The notes: a model not told the origin generated them from the letters alone. Positions 51,316-60,320 are shown, counted from the stretch's first letter. The stretch: 64,000 nt of DNA from Roseivirga sp. (GCA_029262895.1 JAJCYM010000019.1:62001-126000), one strand, 5' to 3'. Numbers and translations are program-made.

Positions 51316-51466
51316 CATGACGGATACAAAACATTTCTTACCGCTTGCTCTGCGTTGAAAAAATTAGCCATAACGATGCTATGCCTTCATTTTTCGCCTT
51401 AATCAAGCGATAATAATTTAATTTCTATTCGCGCCATTTCATAATTGAATTGGTATAATAGAATGA

Positions 51467-54364
51467 CTAGTTACCGTTGCCTCTAAACCTATTCCTCAAT
51501 TGTTGAAATCGTTGCTGCTGCGGGTCAACAGGTAAGGGATCATCCAAACCAAAACTTCGAATGTTGAAGGTAAAGGTGAGCATAAAGTACTGTGTAAGAA
51601 TCTGTGTTTGAGAATCCTCTATATAGGAGCCATTGATAGACCTTTGGATGCTTTGATTTTGTTTGAGCAGGTCAAAAATGGTGAATTTGATTTCCCCTTT
51701 TTTCTTCAGCACCTTCTTTCCAACTTCAAGATTCCACAAGGCGAAATTCTGATTAAAACCATCTGTTAGACCGGAGTTATAAGTATGCCTGACAGTAGAT
51801 CTGAATACAATGCCATCACCGAAAATCCAGTTCAATCTCAATCGGGTGCCTTGCGAAAAGTAATCCGTGCTGCTCACTGTTTGCAAAGTGTTGCTAACGT
51901 TGTTATAGCTTGAGTTACTCGATAACGTGAAATCTATTTTTTCACTGATGTTGCTACTGAGCACCCAGCCCAATCCAACAGTCGGGCTGGAGGAAAAATT
52001 GAGTTCAGAATTGATCATTTCTGGTGTACGTGTATAGTTAAAATTGGCAGTGAAGTTCAGGTTAGACTTAATGAATCCCAGGGGTATGCCATATGAAACA
52101 AAACTTCTTACTGTTCTGTAGCCTTCCAAATTGACCGACTGTAGTAGCTGCGCGCCCGGCTGGAGGTTTATTCCATTCACTGTCTCTGGGCCACGTGAAG
52201 CAATAGTGGTGCTGTTACCAATATATTTGTCAGATAATGATGCCATAACCATGGCAAAAAACGTGGTTGACTTTTCAGTATTGGTAGTGGTAAAACGTAC
52301 AGTGGCAGTGTGTTGATAGTTTTGATCCAGGTTAGGGTTGCCGGCAGTAATGAACAGTGGATTTGAGTTGTCTATTACGTTTTGCAACTGTGATATTGAT
52401 GGCGCGTTCGTACTCGTGCGATAAGTAAAGTTTAAATTCTTGGTGCGCGTGATTCTCAATCTATAGGAAATTGAAGGAACAAAGTTCTGAAATGTCCTTT
52501 TGACATTGTCATCAATAGGAAAGGTCTGGTCATTATCCAATTTGGCTGACTGGTAGTTTAGATTTAATGTCAAGTTTGCCTTTTCCCCCCTCAGGTTGTA
52601 ACCTGCCCCAATTCTATTGGTGGTATAGATGCTTTCGAAAGTATTGCTCAATGGTATATTGAGATCTGAAAAAGTGCCGTTGGCTTCGTTGTAGTCGAAA
52701 GTCCTCTTGTCCGACTCCGTTTTTTGGTAGCCCAGTCTATAGGTAAGTGAGAGCTGGCTTTTGTCATTTAATGGTTCTGTATAAACCACATTTGTATTGA
52801 TGTTGTAGCCGGGACTGTTTAAGTCAGCGAATTGATCCAGGTTGTTGGTGGTTTCAATACCATTTCTGAAAAAAGAGTTTTCAGAATCCAGGAAGCTCTC
52901 TCCATTACTTTCGTTAAAGGCCGTAGACAGATTAACAGAAATTGTTCTACCGCGTTTTTCAAATCTGTGTCTCCACAAAATATTATTAGAGAGATTATAG
53001 GCCAGAAGTTTCGATGAGTTTAGGGTGTTTGTTGAATTTAACGTTTCGCCATTGTTGAGCGTAAGTCCATTTACCAGAGCCGATCCATCATTTTCTTGTA
53101 GGGTTAGTCTTGGGCGTATTTGCAATGAATTCTTGTCATCGATTGTGTATTCGATTCGTGCACTGAAACGGTGATTGGTGTTTGTACTTGGTACAAAACT
53201 ATTCTCTTCGTAAGTCTGGCCTTCATTGCCCGGAAGAATGAATTGTCTGAAGAGAGACTCATCAGCATTGTTTTGTGAGGTATTGAAAAAGTAACTGCCT
53301 GTTATCTTGAATTTATCGTTTCCGGTGGCTGAATAGTTTACGCCAAAGGCCTTGGTTTCTGAAATACCGCCTTGATTGCCAACAAGGAAATCACTGGTAT
53401 TGCCACCATTCCCGAATCTGGCACCACCACCACCGGTGGCTCCACCTCCGCCACCGCGTACCCTTTGGCCACCTCCGCCACGGCCACCTCTTCTTCCACC
53501 GCCACTGGTTACGCCAAGTAAATCACTTGTTGCAAAATTCTGAATATTGATGTTGTTGATTTGCCCCAGAAAGGTGGTGCGGCTTTTTTCACGGAATAAA
53601 TTGATGCTTCCTCCAGCATTGTATTTGTTGTCATCTCCAGCTCCTGCATATACCTTACCGAATGTGCCATTGCGCATACTGGCTTTGGTGATAATGTTCA
53701 TGGTTTTGGTGGTTTCCCCATCTGCGAAACCGGTAAACCGGGCTTGCTCACTTGGCTCATCATAGACCTGAATTTTTTCAATGATTTCAGCGGGTAAATT
53801 GGTCAGGGCAGCATTTGGATCATCTCCAAAAAACTCGCGACCATCCACCAATACCCTGGTAACATTTTCACCCTGAGCCTGAACCTGACCATTCTGAATC
53901 ACAATCCCAGGCATTTTTTCTATGAGATCCTGAGCGGTGGCATCCGGATTAACCTTAAAAGCCACGGCATTCATTTCCACCGTATCACCGTTTTGCACTA
54001 CCCGCTGGCTGAGCCCTTCTACGGTTACGCCCTCCAGTAGTTTTAAATCCACTGGCATGGCAATGATGCCCAAATTGACAGTGCCATCTTTTACCTCAAT
54101 CGCCTTTTTAAAAGTTTTATAGCCTACAAAGGAGATAGTAAGGTCATAATTCCCATTTAATACTCCGGTCAGTCTAAAGTCACCTTGTTGATCACTGATT
54201 TTGACCTTGTAAGTGGAATCAGACAGATTTTGTAGGGCCACTGTTGCGGCAAATAGGGGCACCTGATCGGTGCTGTCTTTAACTGTACCCTTAACCACCC
54301 AATATTGACCAAATAGGGGTGATGCACTTAAAATGAGGAGTGTTGTGATGATAATTTTTTTCAT
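51467..54364 (-). CDS. OMP beta-barrel family protein, TonB-receptor-like
   Basis: 965-residue outer-membrane protein. A signal peptide (KKIIITTLLILSASPLFGQ) is followed by a carboxypeptidase-regulatory-like domain (about 23-105, with VTISFVGYKTF-like GNYDLTISFVGYKTFKKA), a plug-like segment (about 120-230, VQAQGENVTRVLVDGREFFG) and a C-terminal barrel of the OMP_b-brl_3 type (from about 430). Residues about 283-325 hold a Gly/Arg-rich insert. Family members may import unknown ligands or act as surface assembly proteins; no SusD partner is adjacent. Confidence 0.88.
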   Translation of the reverse strand: MKKIIITTLLILSASPLFGQYWVVKGTVKDSTDQVPLFAATVALQNLSDSTYKVKISDQQGDFRLTGVLNGNYDLTISFVGYKTFKKAIEVKDGTVNLGIIAMPVDLKLLEGVTVEGLSQRVVQNGDTVEMNAVAFKVNPDATAQDLIEKMPGIVIQNGQVQAQGENVTRVLVDGREFFGDDPNAALTNLPAEIIEKIQVYDEPSEQARFTGFADGETTKTMNIITKASMRNGTFGKVYAGAGDDNKYNAGGSINLFREKSRTTFLGQINNINIQNFATSDLLGVTSGGGRRGGRGGGGQRVRGGGGGATGGGGARFGNGGNTSDFLVGNQGGISETKAFGVNYSATGNDKFKITGSYFFNTSQNNADESLFRQFILPGNEGQTYEENSFVPSTNTNHRFSARIEYTIDDKNSLQIRPRLTLQENDGSALVNGLTLNNGETLNSTNTLNSSKLLAYNLSNNILWRHRFEKRGRTISVNLSTAFNESNGESFLDSENSFFRNGIETTNNLDQFADLNSPGYNINTNVVYTEPLNDKSQLSLTYRLGYQKTESDKRTFDYNEANGTFSDLNIPLSNTFESIYTTNRIGAGYNLRGEKANLTLNLNYQSAKLDNDQTFPIDDNVKRTFQNFVPSISYRLRITRTKNLNFTYRTSTNAPSISQLQNVIDNSNPLFITAGNPNLDQNYQHTATVRFTTTNTEKSTTFFAMVMASLSDKYIGNSTTIASRGPETVNGINLQPGAQLLQSVNLEGYRTVRSFVSYGIPLGFIKSNLNFTANFNYTRTPEMINSELNFSSSPTVGLGWVLSSNISEKIDFTLSSNSSYNNVSNTLQTVSSTDYFSQGTRLRLNWIFGDGIVFRSTVRHTYNSGLTDGFNQNFALWNLEVGKKVLKKKGEIKFTIFDLLKQNQSIQRSINGSYIEDSQTQILTQYFMLTFTFNIRSFGLDDPLPVDPQQQRFQQLRNRFRGNGN

Positions 54365-54443
54365 TGACCCGGGATTTACGATTGGTTTGACAGTGTGAGA
54401 GGCCGAAGGTTTAAACCATTGCTATAAAACTGCTATTTGATAA

Positions 54444-54475
54444 TTAATTATTGTTTATCGATAAATAATTATTAA
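54444..54475. promoter_or_regulatory. Palindromic operator candidate upstream of DUF2975-HTH operon
   Basis: The 12-bp perfect palindrome TTTATCGATAAA at 54454-54465 is extended on both sides as an imperfect AT-rich dyad over 32 bases, 32 bases before the DUF2975 ATG. Candidate binding site for the HTH protein of the operon. Confidence 0.5.
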
Positions 54476-54497
54476 ATTACGATTTCAATTTAAAATC

Positions 54498-55130
54498 ATG
54501 AAAGAGAATAATTTTCTAATCACGGCCGCACTTTGGCTTTTGAACATCACCAGGGGACTTGCTGTAATTGCTTTTCTGCTGCTGGTTTACTTTGTGTCCT
54601 TTGAAGGAGTCAAACCTAGTCTTACATTGCCGCTGGGGTACAAATATAATTTTTTGACAAACCTTGAGCCTATTGTAATGCCTGAGGGCTTAGAGACACT
54701 GTTTAGAGATGCCTGGATAAGATCTGCTGGTTATAGATTAGAAATTGGGGTCACTGGAAGCAATATCATATTTTATATTTTGGTCATAGGGATAATCCTC
54801 GGTCTATACATATTCTTCGCTACGCTTTTGTACAAAATTGTTAAGTCCTCTCAAGCAAAGGACTTTTTTAATTTGAAAAATGTATTTCGACTGAGACTTA
54901 TTGGATTCTCGTTAATAGGGCTTGATATTTTATCGAGGCTTATTGGGTTCTTTACTCGGAGGTTCTATGACAACTGGTTCGATCCGGAAGGTTTACATTC
55001 TGGTTCCAGTGTGAGGGTCGTGCCTGACCTTTTTAACAACTGGATTTTTCTTGGCCTCTTTGTGCTGATTTTGGCCCAAGCTTTTGATCATGGATTAAAA
55101 TTGAAAGAGGAACAAGAACTAACAATCTGA
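54498..55130 (+). CDS. DUF2975 membrane protein
   Basis: 210-residue integral membrane protein with four helices (near residues 9-35, 82-112, 130-150 and 178-200). The gene order, a YozG-type HTH gene two bases downstream, is the hallmark of DUF2975 pairs found in Bacteroidetes and Firmicutes. The pair probably forms a membrane-signal / regulator unit in which the membrane protein modulates the repressor, but this is not established. Confidence 0.8.
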   Translation: MKENNFLITAALWLLNITRGLAVIAFLLLVYFVSFEGVKPSLTLPLGYKYNFLTNLEPIVMPEGLETLFRDAWIRSAGYRLEIGVTGSNIIFYILVIGIILGLYIFFATLLYKIVKSSQAKDFFNLKNVFRLRLIGFSLIGLDILSRLIGFFTRRFYDNWFDPEGLHSGSSVRVVPDLFNNWIFLGLFVLILAQAFDHGLKLKEEQELTI

Positions 55131-55132
55131 TT

Positions 55133-55351
55133 ATGGCTATAATTGTAAACCTCGATGTGATGCTGGCCAGACGTAAAATGCAGTCTAAAGTTCTGGCGGA
55201 GAAAATGGGTATCACCCTGGCCAACCTGTCCATTCTTAAAACAGGAAAGGCTAAAGCCATTCGTTTTTCTACACTGGAAGCGATTTGTAAGGAATTGGAT
55301 TGTCAACCAGGAGATATTTTAGAATACAGCAGTGAAATAAACACGGATTAA
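55133..55351 (+). CDS. Cro/CI-type HTH regulator (YozG-like)
   Basis: 72-residue DNA-binding protein consisting of little more than an XRE HTH (VMLARRKMQSKVLAEKMGIT, then ANLSILKTGKAKAIRFSTLE and ICKELDCQPGDIL). YozG-type regulators of this size accompany DUF2975 proteins. Starts two bases after the DUF2975 stop. Likely binds the palindrome upstream of the operon (inference). Confidence 0.88.
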   Translation: MAIIVNLDVMLARRKMQSKVLAEKMGITLANLSILKTGKAKAIRFSTLEAICKELDCQPGDILEYSSEINTD

Positions 55352-55376
55352 TAAATTTTGATGTAAAAATAAAATT

Positions 55377-55715
55377 ATGACTTCAGAAGAAAGACCATGG
55401 ATATTAGGCGCACATTTAGGTACGCTTATCGGATATACAGTAGCTTTTGGAAGCTTTTTGGTGCCGCTATTTATTTGGCTCTCCAAAAAGGATCAATCAC
55501 CTTTAATAGCAGAGCATGCCAAGGCTTCCTTGAATTTTCAATTGTCCATGCTTGTTTATCTCATTATTGCTGTATTTTTCGCCTTTTTGCTTATTGGAAT
55601 ACCCTTTGTGTTTGTCATTCCTATTGTCAATTTGGTTTGTGTGATTTTAGCTACCATTGACGCGGATAGGGGAAAACTATTTAATTACCCACTTACTATT
55701 AAATTTGTACGCTAG
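55377..55715 (+). CDS. DUF4870 membrane protein
   Basis: 112-residue protein with about three membrane helices: TSEERPWILGAHLGTLIGYT at the start, VPLFIWLSKKDQSPLIAEHA in the loop, and two C-terminal helices. The sequence EHAKASLNFQLSMLVY is typical of DUF4870 (Tic20-like small membrane proteins) of unknown function. Follows the HTH gene by 25 bases in the same run. Confidence 0.87.
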   Translation: MTSEERPWILGAHLGTLIGYTVAFGSFLVPLFIWLSKKDQSPLIAEHAKASLNFQLSMLVYLIIAVFFAFLLIGIPFVFVIPIVNLVCVILATIDADRGKLFNYPLTIKFVR

Positions 55716-55723
55716 ATACAAGT

Positions 55724-55924
55724 ATGTATTCATTTGACAGAACATCTTTTGAGGCATTCAAGGCAGAGGACCGAAGGAGTGATTATGGATTTTGGTCAGA
55801 GAAAAGCCAGTTGGAACGTCTGAAGGCTGCCTACTATTTGATTTCGGTTGCATATGACTTTGATCCGGATGATCCTCCCAGAATGGATAAGACTGTTTTT
55901 CAAGCAAGAAAAAGGGATTGGTGA
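55724..55924 (+). CDS. Small protein paired with nucleotidyltransferase
   Basis: 66-residue soluble protein (MYSFDRTSFEAFKAEDRRSD, then YGFWSEKSQLERLKAAYYLI and DPDDPPRMDKTVFQARKRDW). I have seen this kind of short partner encoded just before DUF6036-type nucleotidyltransferases in Bacteroidetes but know of no function. Its TGA stop overlaps the GTG start of the next gene, so they are translationally coupled, as in toxin-antitoxin pairs. Confidence 0.7.
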   Translation: MYSFDRTSFEAFKAEDRRSDYGFWSEKSQLERLKAAYYLISVAYDFDPDDPPRMDKTVFQARKRDW

Positions 55925-56376
55925 CAAATATTTTTAATAATGACTTCTTGGAATTCATTGGTTGTCTGAATAGACATAATGTTCGTTATATTCTTGTTGG
56001 TGGATACTCTGTGATCCTTCACGGCTATCCAAGAACAACTGGTGATCTTGATATTTGGGTGGAACCTAATGAGGCAAACTATAATAGGCTTAAGGGCGCT
56101 TTTGATGAATTTAAACTCCCGGTTTTTGATATGACCCTTGGTAATTTTCTAGATATAAAGAACTTCGATGTCTTCCGTTTTGGACGGAACCCCATGGCAA
56201 TTGACATTATCACGAATCTTAAGGGCCTTGAGTTCAACGATTCATTGGCAGGAATGGAAACGAAAACGTTTGAAAGTGTCGAGATCAAGTTTATTGGTTA
56301 CCAAGATCTTATTAGAGCGAAGAAGGCTTCTGGAAGACCAAAAGACATAAATGATATTGAGAATCTAGAACGATAA
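55921..56376 (+). CDS. Nucleotidyltransferase-fold protein (DUF6036-like)
   Basis: 151-residue protein of the polymerase-beta-like nucleotidyltransferase fold: RYILVGGYSVILHGYPRTTG and DLDIWVEPNE give the GG...S and D-x-D motif; a third Asp lies in MAIDIITN, all expected catalytic positions. The tail (YQDLIRAKKASGRPKDINDI) matches the domain seen in AbiEii/DUF6036-type proteins. GTG 55921 overlaps the small partner's stop by three bases. Possible toxin of a toxin-antitoxin-like unit that modifies tRNA or protein with nucleotides; inference. Confidence 0.85.
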   Translation: MTNIFNNDFLEFIGCLNRHNVRYILVGGYSVILHGYPRTTGDLDIWVEPNEANYNRLKGAFDEFKLPVFDMTLGNFLDIKNFDVFRFGRNPMAIDIITNLKGLEFNDSLAGMETKTFESVEIKFIGYQDLIRAKKASGRPKDINDIENLER

Positions 56377-56381
56377 CAGCA

Positions 56382-57347
56382 ATGCATATCAGACCAAGAA
56401 GAAACAGAAAAACCCAAGCCATCCGAAGCCTAGTGGAAGAAACGAAGGTCACTACCGATGATCTCATCTTTCCGCTCTTTCTTTTGGAGGGGACTAATCA
56501 GAAGATCGAGGTAGAGTCAATGCCTGGGATTTATAGATTGAGTGTGGATTTAATGTTAAAGGAGATTGAAGCCTGCATGAATCTGGGGATCACAGCCTTT
56601 GATGTTTTTCCAGTGGTTCCCGAGCATTACAAGGACAAACTGGGCACCAAGGGTTACGACTCTAAATTCTTTTACCTGACTGCGCTAAGGGAGATAAAAA
56701 AGCAGTTTCCCGAAGCTGCTATTATGACTGATGTGGCTATGGACCCCTATAGTTCTGATGGCCATGATGGACTGGTTGTAGATGGAAAGATACTGAACGA
56801 TGAGACGCTCGAAATTCTGGGCAAGATGGCTTTAGCACAGGCAGAAACTGGCATCGATATTCTTGGGCCATCCGATATGATGGATGGTCGAGTAGGCTAT
56901 ATCCGAGAGGTATTGGATGAGAATGGTTTCGAGGAGGTGTCTATCATGTCATACTCGGCAAAATATGCAAGTGCATTTTATGGGCCCTTTAGGGATGCGC
57001 TTGATTCTGCACCTAAAGCTGGTGATAAAAAAACTTACCAAATGAATCCAGCTAATCAGAGAGAAGCATTAATCGAAGCAGATCTGGATGTAGATGAGGG
57101 AGCAGATTTTCTAATGGTAAAACCGGCCCTGGCTTACCTTGATGTGATTAAGCTTTTTAAGGACAGTTATTCACAGCCCATTGCGGCATACAATGTAAGT
57201 GGCGAATACGCCATGCTCAAAGCGGCTGCAGAGAAAGGTTGGTTGGAGTATGATAAGGTAATGGCGGAAACGCTGTTGAGTATAAAAAGGGCAGGGGCAG
57301 ACATTATTCTTACCTACCACGCCAAAGAGTTTGCTCAGTTGGCATAG
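56382..57347 (+). CDS. hemB: Delta-aminolevulinic acid dehydratase (porphobilinogen synthase)
   Basis: 321-residue heme-pathway enzyme joining two 5-aminolevulinate molecules to porphobilinogen. Active-site lysines are in SYSAKYASAFYGPF (about residue 192) and FLMVKPALAYLD (about 245). The metal region reads MTDVAMDPYSSDGHDG, with Ala/Ser/Asp where zinc enzymes carry Cys, which predicts a magnesium-type enzyme. The C-terminal NVSGEYAMLKAAAEKGW is diagnostic. Starts five bases after the nucleotidyltransferase gene; the stop overlaps the convergent amine-oxidase gene by 13 bases. Confidence 0.96.
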   Translation: MHIRPRRNRKTQAIRSLVEETKVTTDDLIFPLFLLEGTNQKIEVESMPGIYRLSVDLMLKEIEACMNLGITAFDVFPVVPEHYKDKLGTKGYDSKFFYLTALREIKKQFPEAAIMTDVAMDPYSSDGHDGLVVDGKILNDETLEILGKMALAQAETGIDILGPSDMMDGRVGYIREVLDENGFEEVSIMSYSAKYASAFYGPFRDALDSAPKAGDKKTYQMNPANQREALIEADLDVDEGADFLMVKPALAYLDVIKLFKDSYSQPIAAYNVSGEYAMLKAAAEKGWLEYDKVMAETLLSIKRAGADIILTYHAKEFAQLA

Positions 57348-58387
57348 TCTTCTTGCACCAGCCTGGCGGCTCTGATTCCCGAATATACTGCTCCATCCAT
57401 ATAACCAGGGTAAATTGCAGAGCTTTCCGAACCCGCTATAATTAGTTTTCCATTCATTAAAGGCTCACTTAACTCAGGATGCCCATTGTTTTGGTGTGGC
57501 GCGAGGAGCGGAACCCCTTTCACCGAGGTAAATTCTTCTTTGGACCAAATAGTATCGTGATATGAGTTAAAGTCAGCAGCATTATCGCCAAAGAGTTTGA
57601 CCAATTGGTCGATGACAAGTGTCCTTCGTTCCTCTAAACTTATTGCGTCCAGATCGGGGTTGAGAAAACCTTTGAGAGCAAAAAAACTTTTTTCAATGTC
57701 GGTATGATCATGGACTTCTTGAATTATACCAGTTTGTGTAAATCCCATTCCTGAGAGGCCTGACATTTTCCAGAAGGGCCGTGGATAGGTCACTCCAAAT
57801 TTGATTGACTCACCCATCCAGGTATGGGTTTGCTGCATGACCTGTATTCGTTTCTCCTGCGGCTTCGGATTCATTTCAATATTATGAGCAAGCAGCTGAG
57901 AAGGGAGCGTTAAGATCACCCTGTCTGCTTCAAATAGGTTGTCTTGTTGGTCAGTGAGAACTATTGAATGTTTAGTCTCTCGAATCTTAAGGACTTGTGT
58001 GTCGTAGCAAATATTCGGTTTACCTGATTCCTGAAGGAGTTTGTCAATTATAGCCTGACTCCCTCCACTAATCCGAAATGAAGGGGCCTGTCCGGAAGGC
58101 ATATCAATGAATTGAATAGGAGAATTTATTCCAACATCATAAGCTATTTTTCCCTCAGTGGACTGTTCAAAGTACTCAACTTTCAGTTCCTCTAATAAAC
58201 GCCTAAGCACTAGGTGTTGTCCACTAAACCAGGTGGCACCCATTTCGAGAGGACCTTGAAGCGTATGGATTCTTCCCCCGGGCCGATTTCTCGCTTCCAG
58301 TATTTGGAATGGGATCTTGAATTTGCTCAGATGAAAGGCTGCAGTAAGGCCTGAAAGCCCTGCGCCAATGATTATGACTGGATTCAC
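57335..58387 (-). CDS. FAD-dependent amine oxidase-family protein
   Basis: 350-residue flavoprotein with N-terminal Rossmann motif VIIIGAGLSGLTAAFHLSKF and ILEARNRPGGRIHTL, the ADP-binding and adjacent FAD-contacting motifs of the flavin amine oxidase family. C-terminal FAD contacts are IAGSESSAIYPGYMDGAVYS. Short compared with typical monoamine oxidases (about 450), like other bacterial NAD(P)/FAD oxidoreductases of this group. Substrate unknown. Its 3' end overlaps hemB (convergent). Confidence 0.85.
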   Translation of the reverse strand: MNPVIIIGAGLSGLTAAFHLSKFKIPFQILEARNRPGGRIHTLQGPLEMGATWFSGQHLVLRRLLEELKVEYFEQSTEGKIAYDVGINSPIQFIDMPSGQAPSFRISGGSQAIIDKLLQESGKPNICYDTQVLKIRETKHSIVLTDQQDNLFEADRVILTLPSQLLAHNIEMNPKPQEKRIQVMQQTHTWMGESIKFGVTYPRPFWKMSGLSGMGFTQTGIIQEVHDHTDIEKSFFALKGFLNPDLDAISLEERRTLVIDQLVKLFGDNAADFNSYHDTIWSKEEFTSVKGVPLLAPHQNNGHPELSEPLMNGKLIIAGSESSAIYPGYMDGAVYSGIRAARLVQEDYAN

Positions 58388-58484
58388 CCTAGGTCAATCA
58401 TTCTTGGTTAAGAAAAGTTCAGTTGATATTGACGCAACCAGGAAATAGTTGCGAGTTTGGTTAGGAGTAAAAGAAATCGAGATT

Positions 58485-59573
58485 TTAGGCCTTTCCTAGT
58501 TGCTTTAACATCTTGGCATGTTCCATAAGTGCTATGGCGAAATTGGGTTGTGAGTTATATGGCAACCCAAATTCTTTGGCTGTTTCCTTCACGATTTTTG
58601 AAATACGCTTGTAGTGAACATGGCAAATATTTGGAAACAAATGATGTTCTACCTGATAGTTTAATCCACCAACATACCAATTGAATAATCTGCTTTTAGG
58701 TGAAAAATTTGTAGTGGTAAATAACTGGTGCACGGCCCAATTGTTTTCGATGTTTCCTGTGTCATCCGGGATAGGATATTCTGAAGATGGCATCACATGG
58801 GCGGGTTGAAAAATACAACCTATCCAGAGTCCAGTAATCATGTGCATTACCAAAAAGCCTATAACAATTATCCACCAAGGAGCAGAAATAAAGATTAATG
58901 GAATGACCAACGCATAGGCGTAGTAGGCAATTTTTGAGAAGATGGTTTCTGCCAAGACACCCCCATAGGTTCTTTTTTGGCCTTTAATTAGCCCCATCTT
59001 CTTGTATCTATTAAGCTGAACAAAATCTTTAGATGTGAGCCATAGGAAGGTCATTATTGAATATAAAAACCAACCGTAGATATGCTGAAATTTATGAATC
59101 TTGTAGTGTTTTGCATGAGGAGAAAGCCTCATTAGGATTCCCGGATCAATATCCTCGTCAACTCCCTCGATATTGGTATAAGAGTGGTGAAGGACATTGT
59201 GTTGGATTTTCCAATTAAAAGAGCTTGCCCCGATAAGGTTCATGACATAGCTCATGTATTTATTTACAGTTTTGTTTTTGGAATAAGAACCATGATTTGC
59301 ATCATGCATAATTGACAATCCAATTCCAGACATTCCAAAGCCCATTAAAGCCCACATGCCGATGATCATCCATGTATCGGTGACCACGCCAGTAATCATT
59401 AGAAAATAGGGCACAAAATATAGCGCAAGCATAAAAACGGTTTTCACGACCATTCCGGCATTGCCATAGGTAGATTTCTTTTGAGTCTGGAAATGGGTCT
59501 TAACTCTTTTTCTGAGTACGCTGATGAAATCGCCTTTTTGATTTGGAGTAAATCTAATGGACTTATAGTTCAT
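58485..59573 (-). CDS. Membrane fatty-acid (acyl-CoA) desaturase
   Basis: 362-residue integral-membrane di-iron desaturase. The three His boxes are present: HDANHGS (about residue 89), HNVLHHSYTN (about 125) and QVEHHLFPNICHVHY (about 305). Hydrophobic segments frame them. The third box begins QxxHH as in front-end/linoleoyl-CoA-type desaturases, but no cytochrome b5 domain is fused. It introduces a double bond into acyl chains, probably adapting membrane fluidity. A perfect -7 lies upstream. Confidence 0.93.
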   Translation of the reverse strand: MNYKSIRFTPNQKGDFISVLRKRVKTHFQTQKKSTYGNAGMVVKTVFMLALYFVPYFLMITGVVTDTWMIIGMWALMGFGMSGIGLSIMHDANHGSYSKNKTVNKYMSYVMNLIGASSFNWKIQHNVLHHSYTNIEGVDEDIDPGILMRLSPHAKHYKIHKFQHIYGWFLYSIMTFLWLTSKDFVQLNRYKKMGLIKGQKRTYGGVLAETIFSKIAYYAYALVIPLIFISAPWWIIVIGFLVMHMITGLWIGCIFQPAHVMPSSEYPIPDDTGNIENNWAVHQLFTTTNFSPKSRLFNWYVGGLNYQVEHHLFPNICHVHYKRISKIVKETAKEFGLPYNSQPNFAIALMEHAKMLKQLGKA

Positions 59574-59632
59574 AATAATGGTTTCTCTTGAAGCTTTGGA
59601 CCGGGATCATGTCACTGTATGACACCAAAATG

Positions 59633-59640
59633 CAAAGATA
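59633..59640 (-). promoter_or_regulatory. Promoter -7 element of the desaturase gene
   Basis: TATCTTTG on the minus strand, 59 bases before the ATG. About 20 bases upstream is only a T-rich stretch (TTTTT), a weak -33. Confidence 0.5.
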
Positions 59641-59851
59641 AGTTTCATTATCCACATAGAAAAATGCGAGTATTTAAATAGTCATTCTTTTATGCTTAGG
59701 GATGGAGTAAAGAATCGACCCTTGCGCCATTTTTATTCCATTAGGCATTGTTTAGGTCCTTTTTCTTTCCTTTTTCTTGGGTAAGGACTCTCGAAGACGT
59801 GCTACCAATCATTGTGAGAGATTATTTCTTTAATCCCTTGGAGTTGCGGCA

Positions 59852-60226
59852 CTATAGATCTTCTTCCCGCTCCAGAAGCAGGATAGAGGTCTGTGGCACG
59901 ATAAATAGCTTCTCATTCTCATAGACTACTTCCAGTGCTCCCTTCTGAAGGAATATGGCCAAATCACCCACCTCAGCTTGAAGCGGAATGTATTTAATTT
60001 TTTCTTCAGGCTCCTTCCATGGTTCATCTTCCTCAACAGGCATGGGAATTGGATAGCCTGGCCCTACCTTAAGTATATATCCGGTTTGAACCTTTTCCTT
60101 TTCCTGAACACCAGGCGGGAGGTAAAGGCCACTGTCTGTTTTTTCAGGAGACTTCTTGGGCCGGATCAGGACACGATCTCCCACCACTATCAATTTTCGA
60201 AGCTTGTTGTCAGGCCACAGTTCCAT
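59852..60226 (-). CDS. GroES-like (cpn10-fold) protein
   Basis: 124-residue protein longer than GroES (about 95) but with the fold signature: VVGDRVLIRPKKSPEKTDSG at the N-terminus, LYLPPG, then KVQTGYILKVGPGYPIP, EVGDLAIFLQKGALEVVYEN and FIVPQTSILLLERE. The central insert PVEEDEPWKEPEEKIK is acidic. As no groEL is adjacent, this is likely an accessory cpn10 paralogue rather than the main GroES. Single gene with the desaturase gene downstream on the same strand. Confidence 0.82.
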   Translation of the reverse strand: MELWPDNKLRKLIVVGDRVLIRPKKSPEKTDSGLYLPPGVQEKEKVQTGYILKVGPGYPIPMPVEEDEPWKEPEEKIKYIPLQAEVGDLAIFLQKGALEVVYENEKLFIVPQTSILLLEREEDL

Positions 60227-60292
60227 TTGACGTATTTTGTTTAAAACCGGGTTAAATATACTATACCCCGTCTATGTTCTTCGTTTACCCAA

Positions 60293-60320
60293 CAAAAAAG
60301 GTCAACCCGTAAGCTGACCT
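60293..60320 (-). terminator. Terminator after the adhesin gene
   Basis: Minus strand AGGTCA-gcttacgggt-TGACCT followed by a T-run, 28 bases past the adhesin stop codon. Confidence 0.8.
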
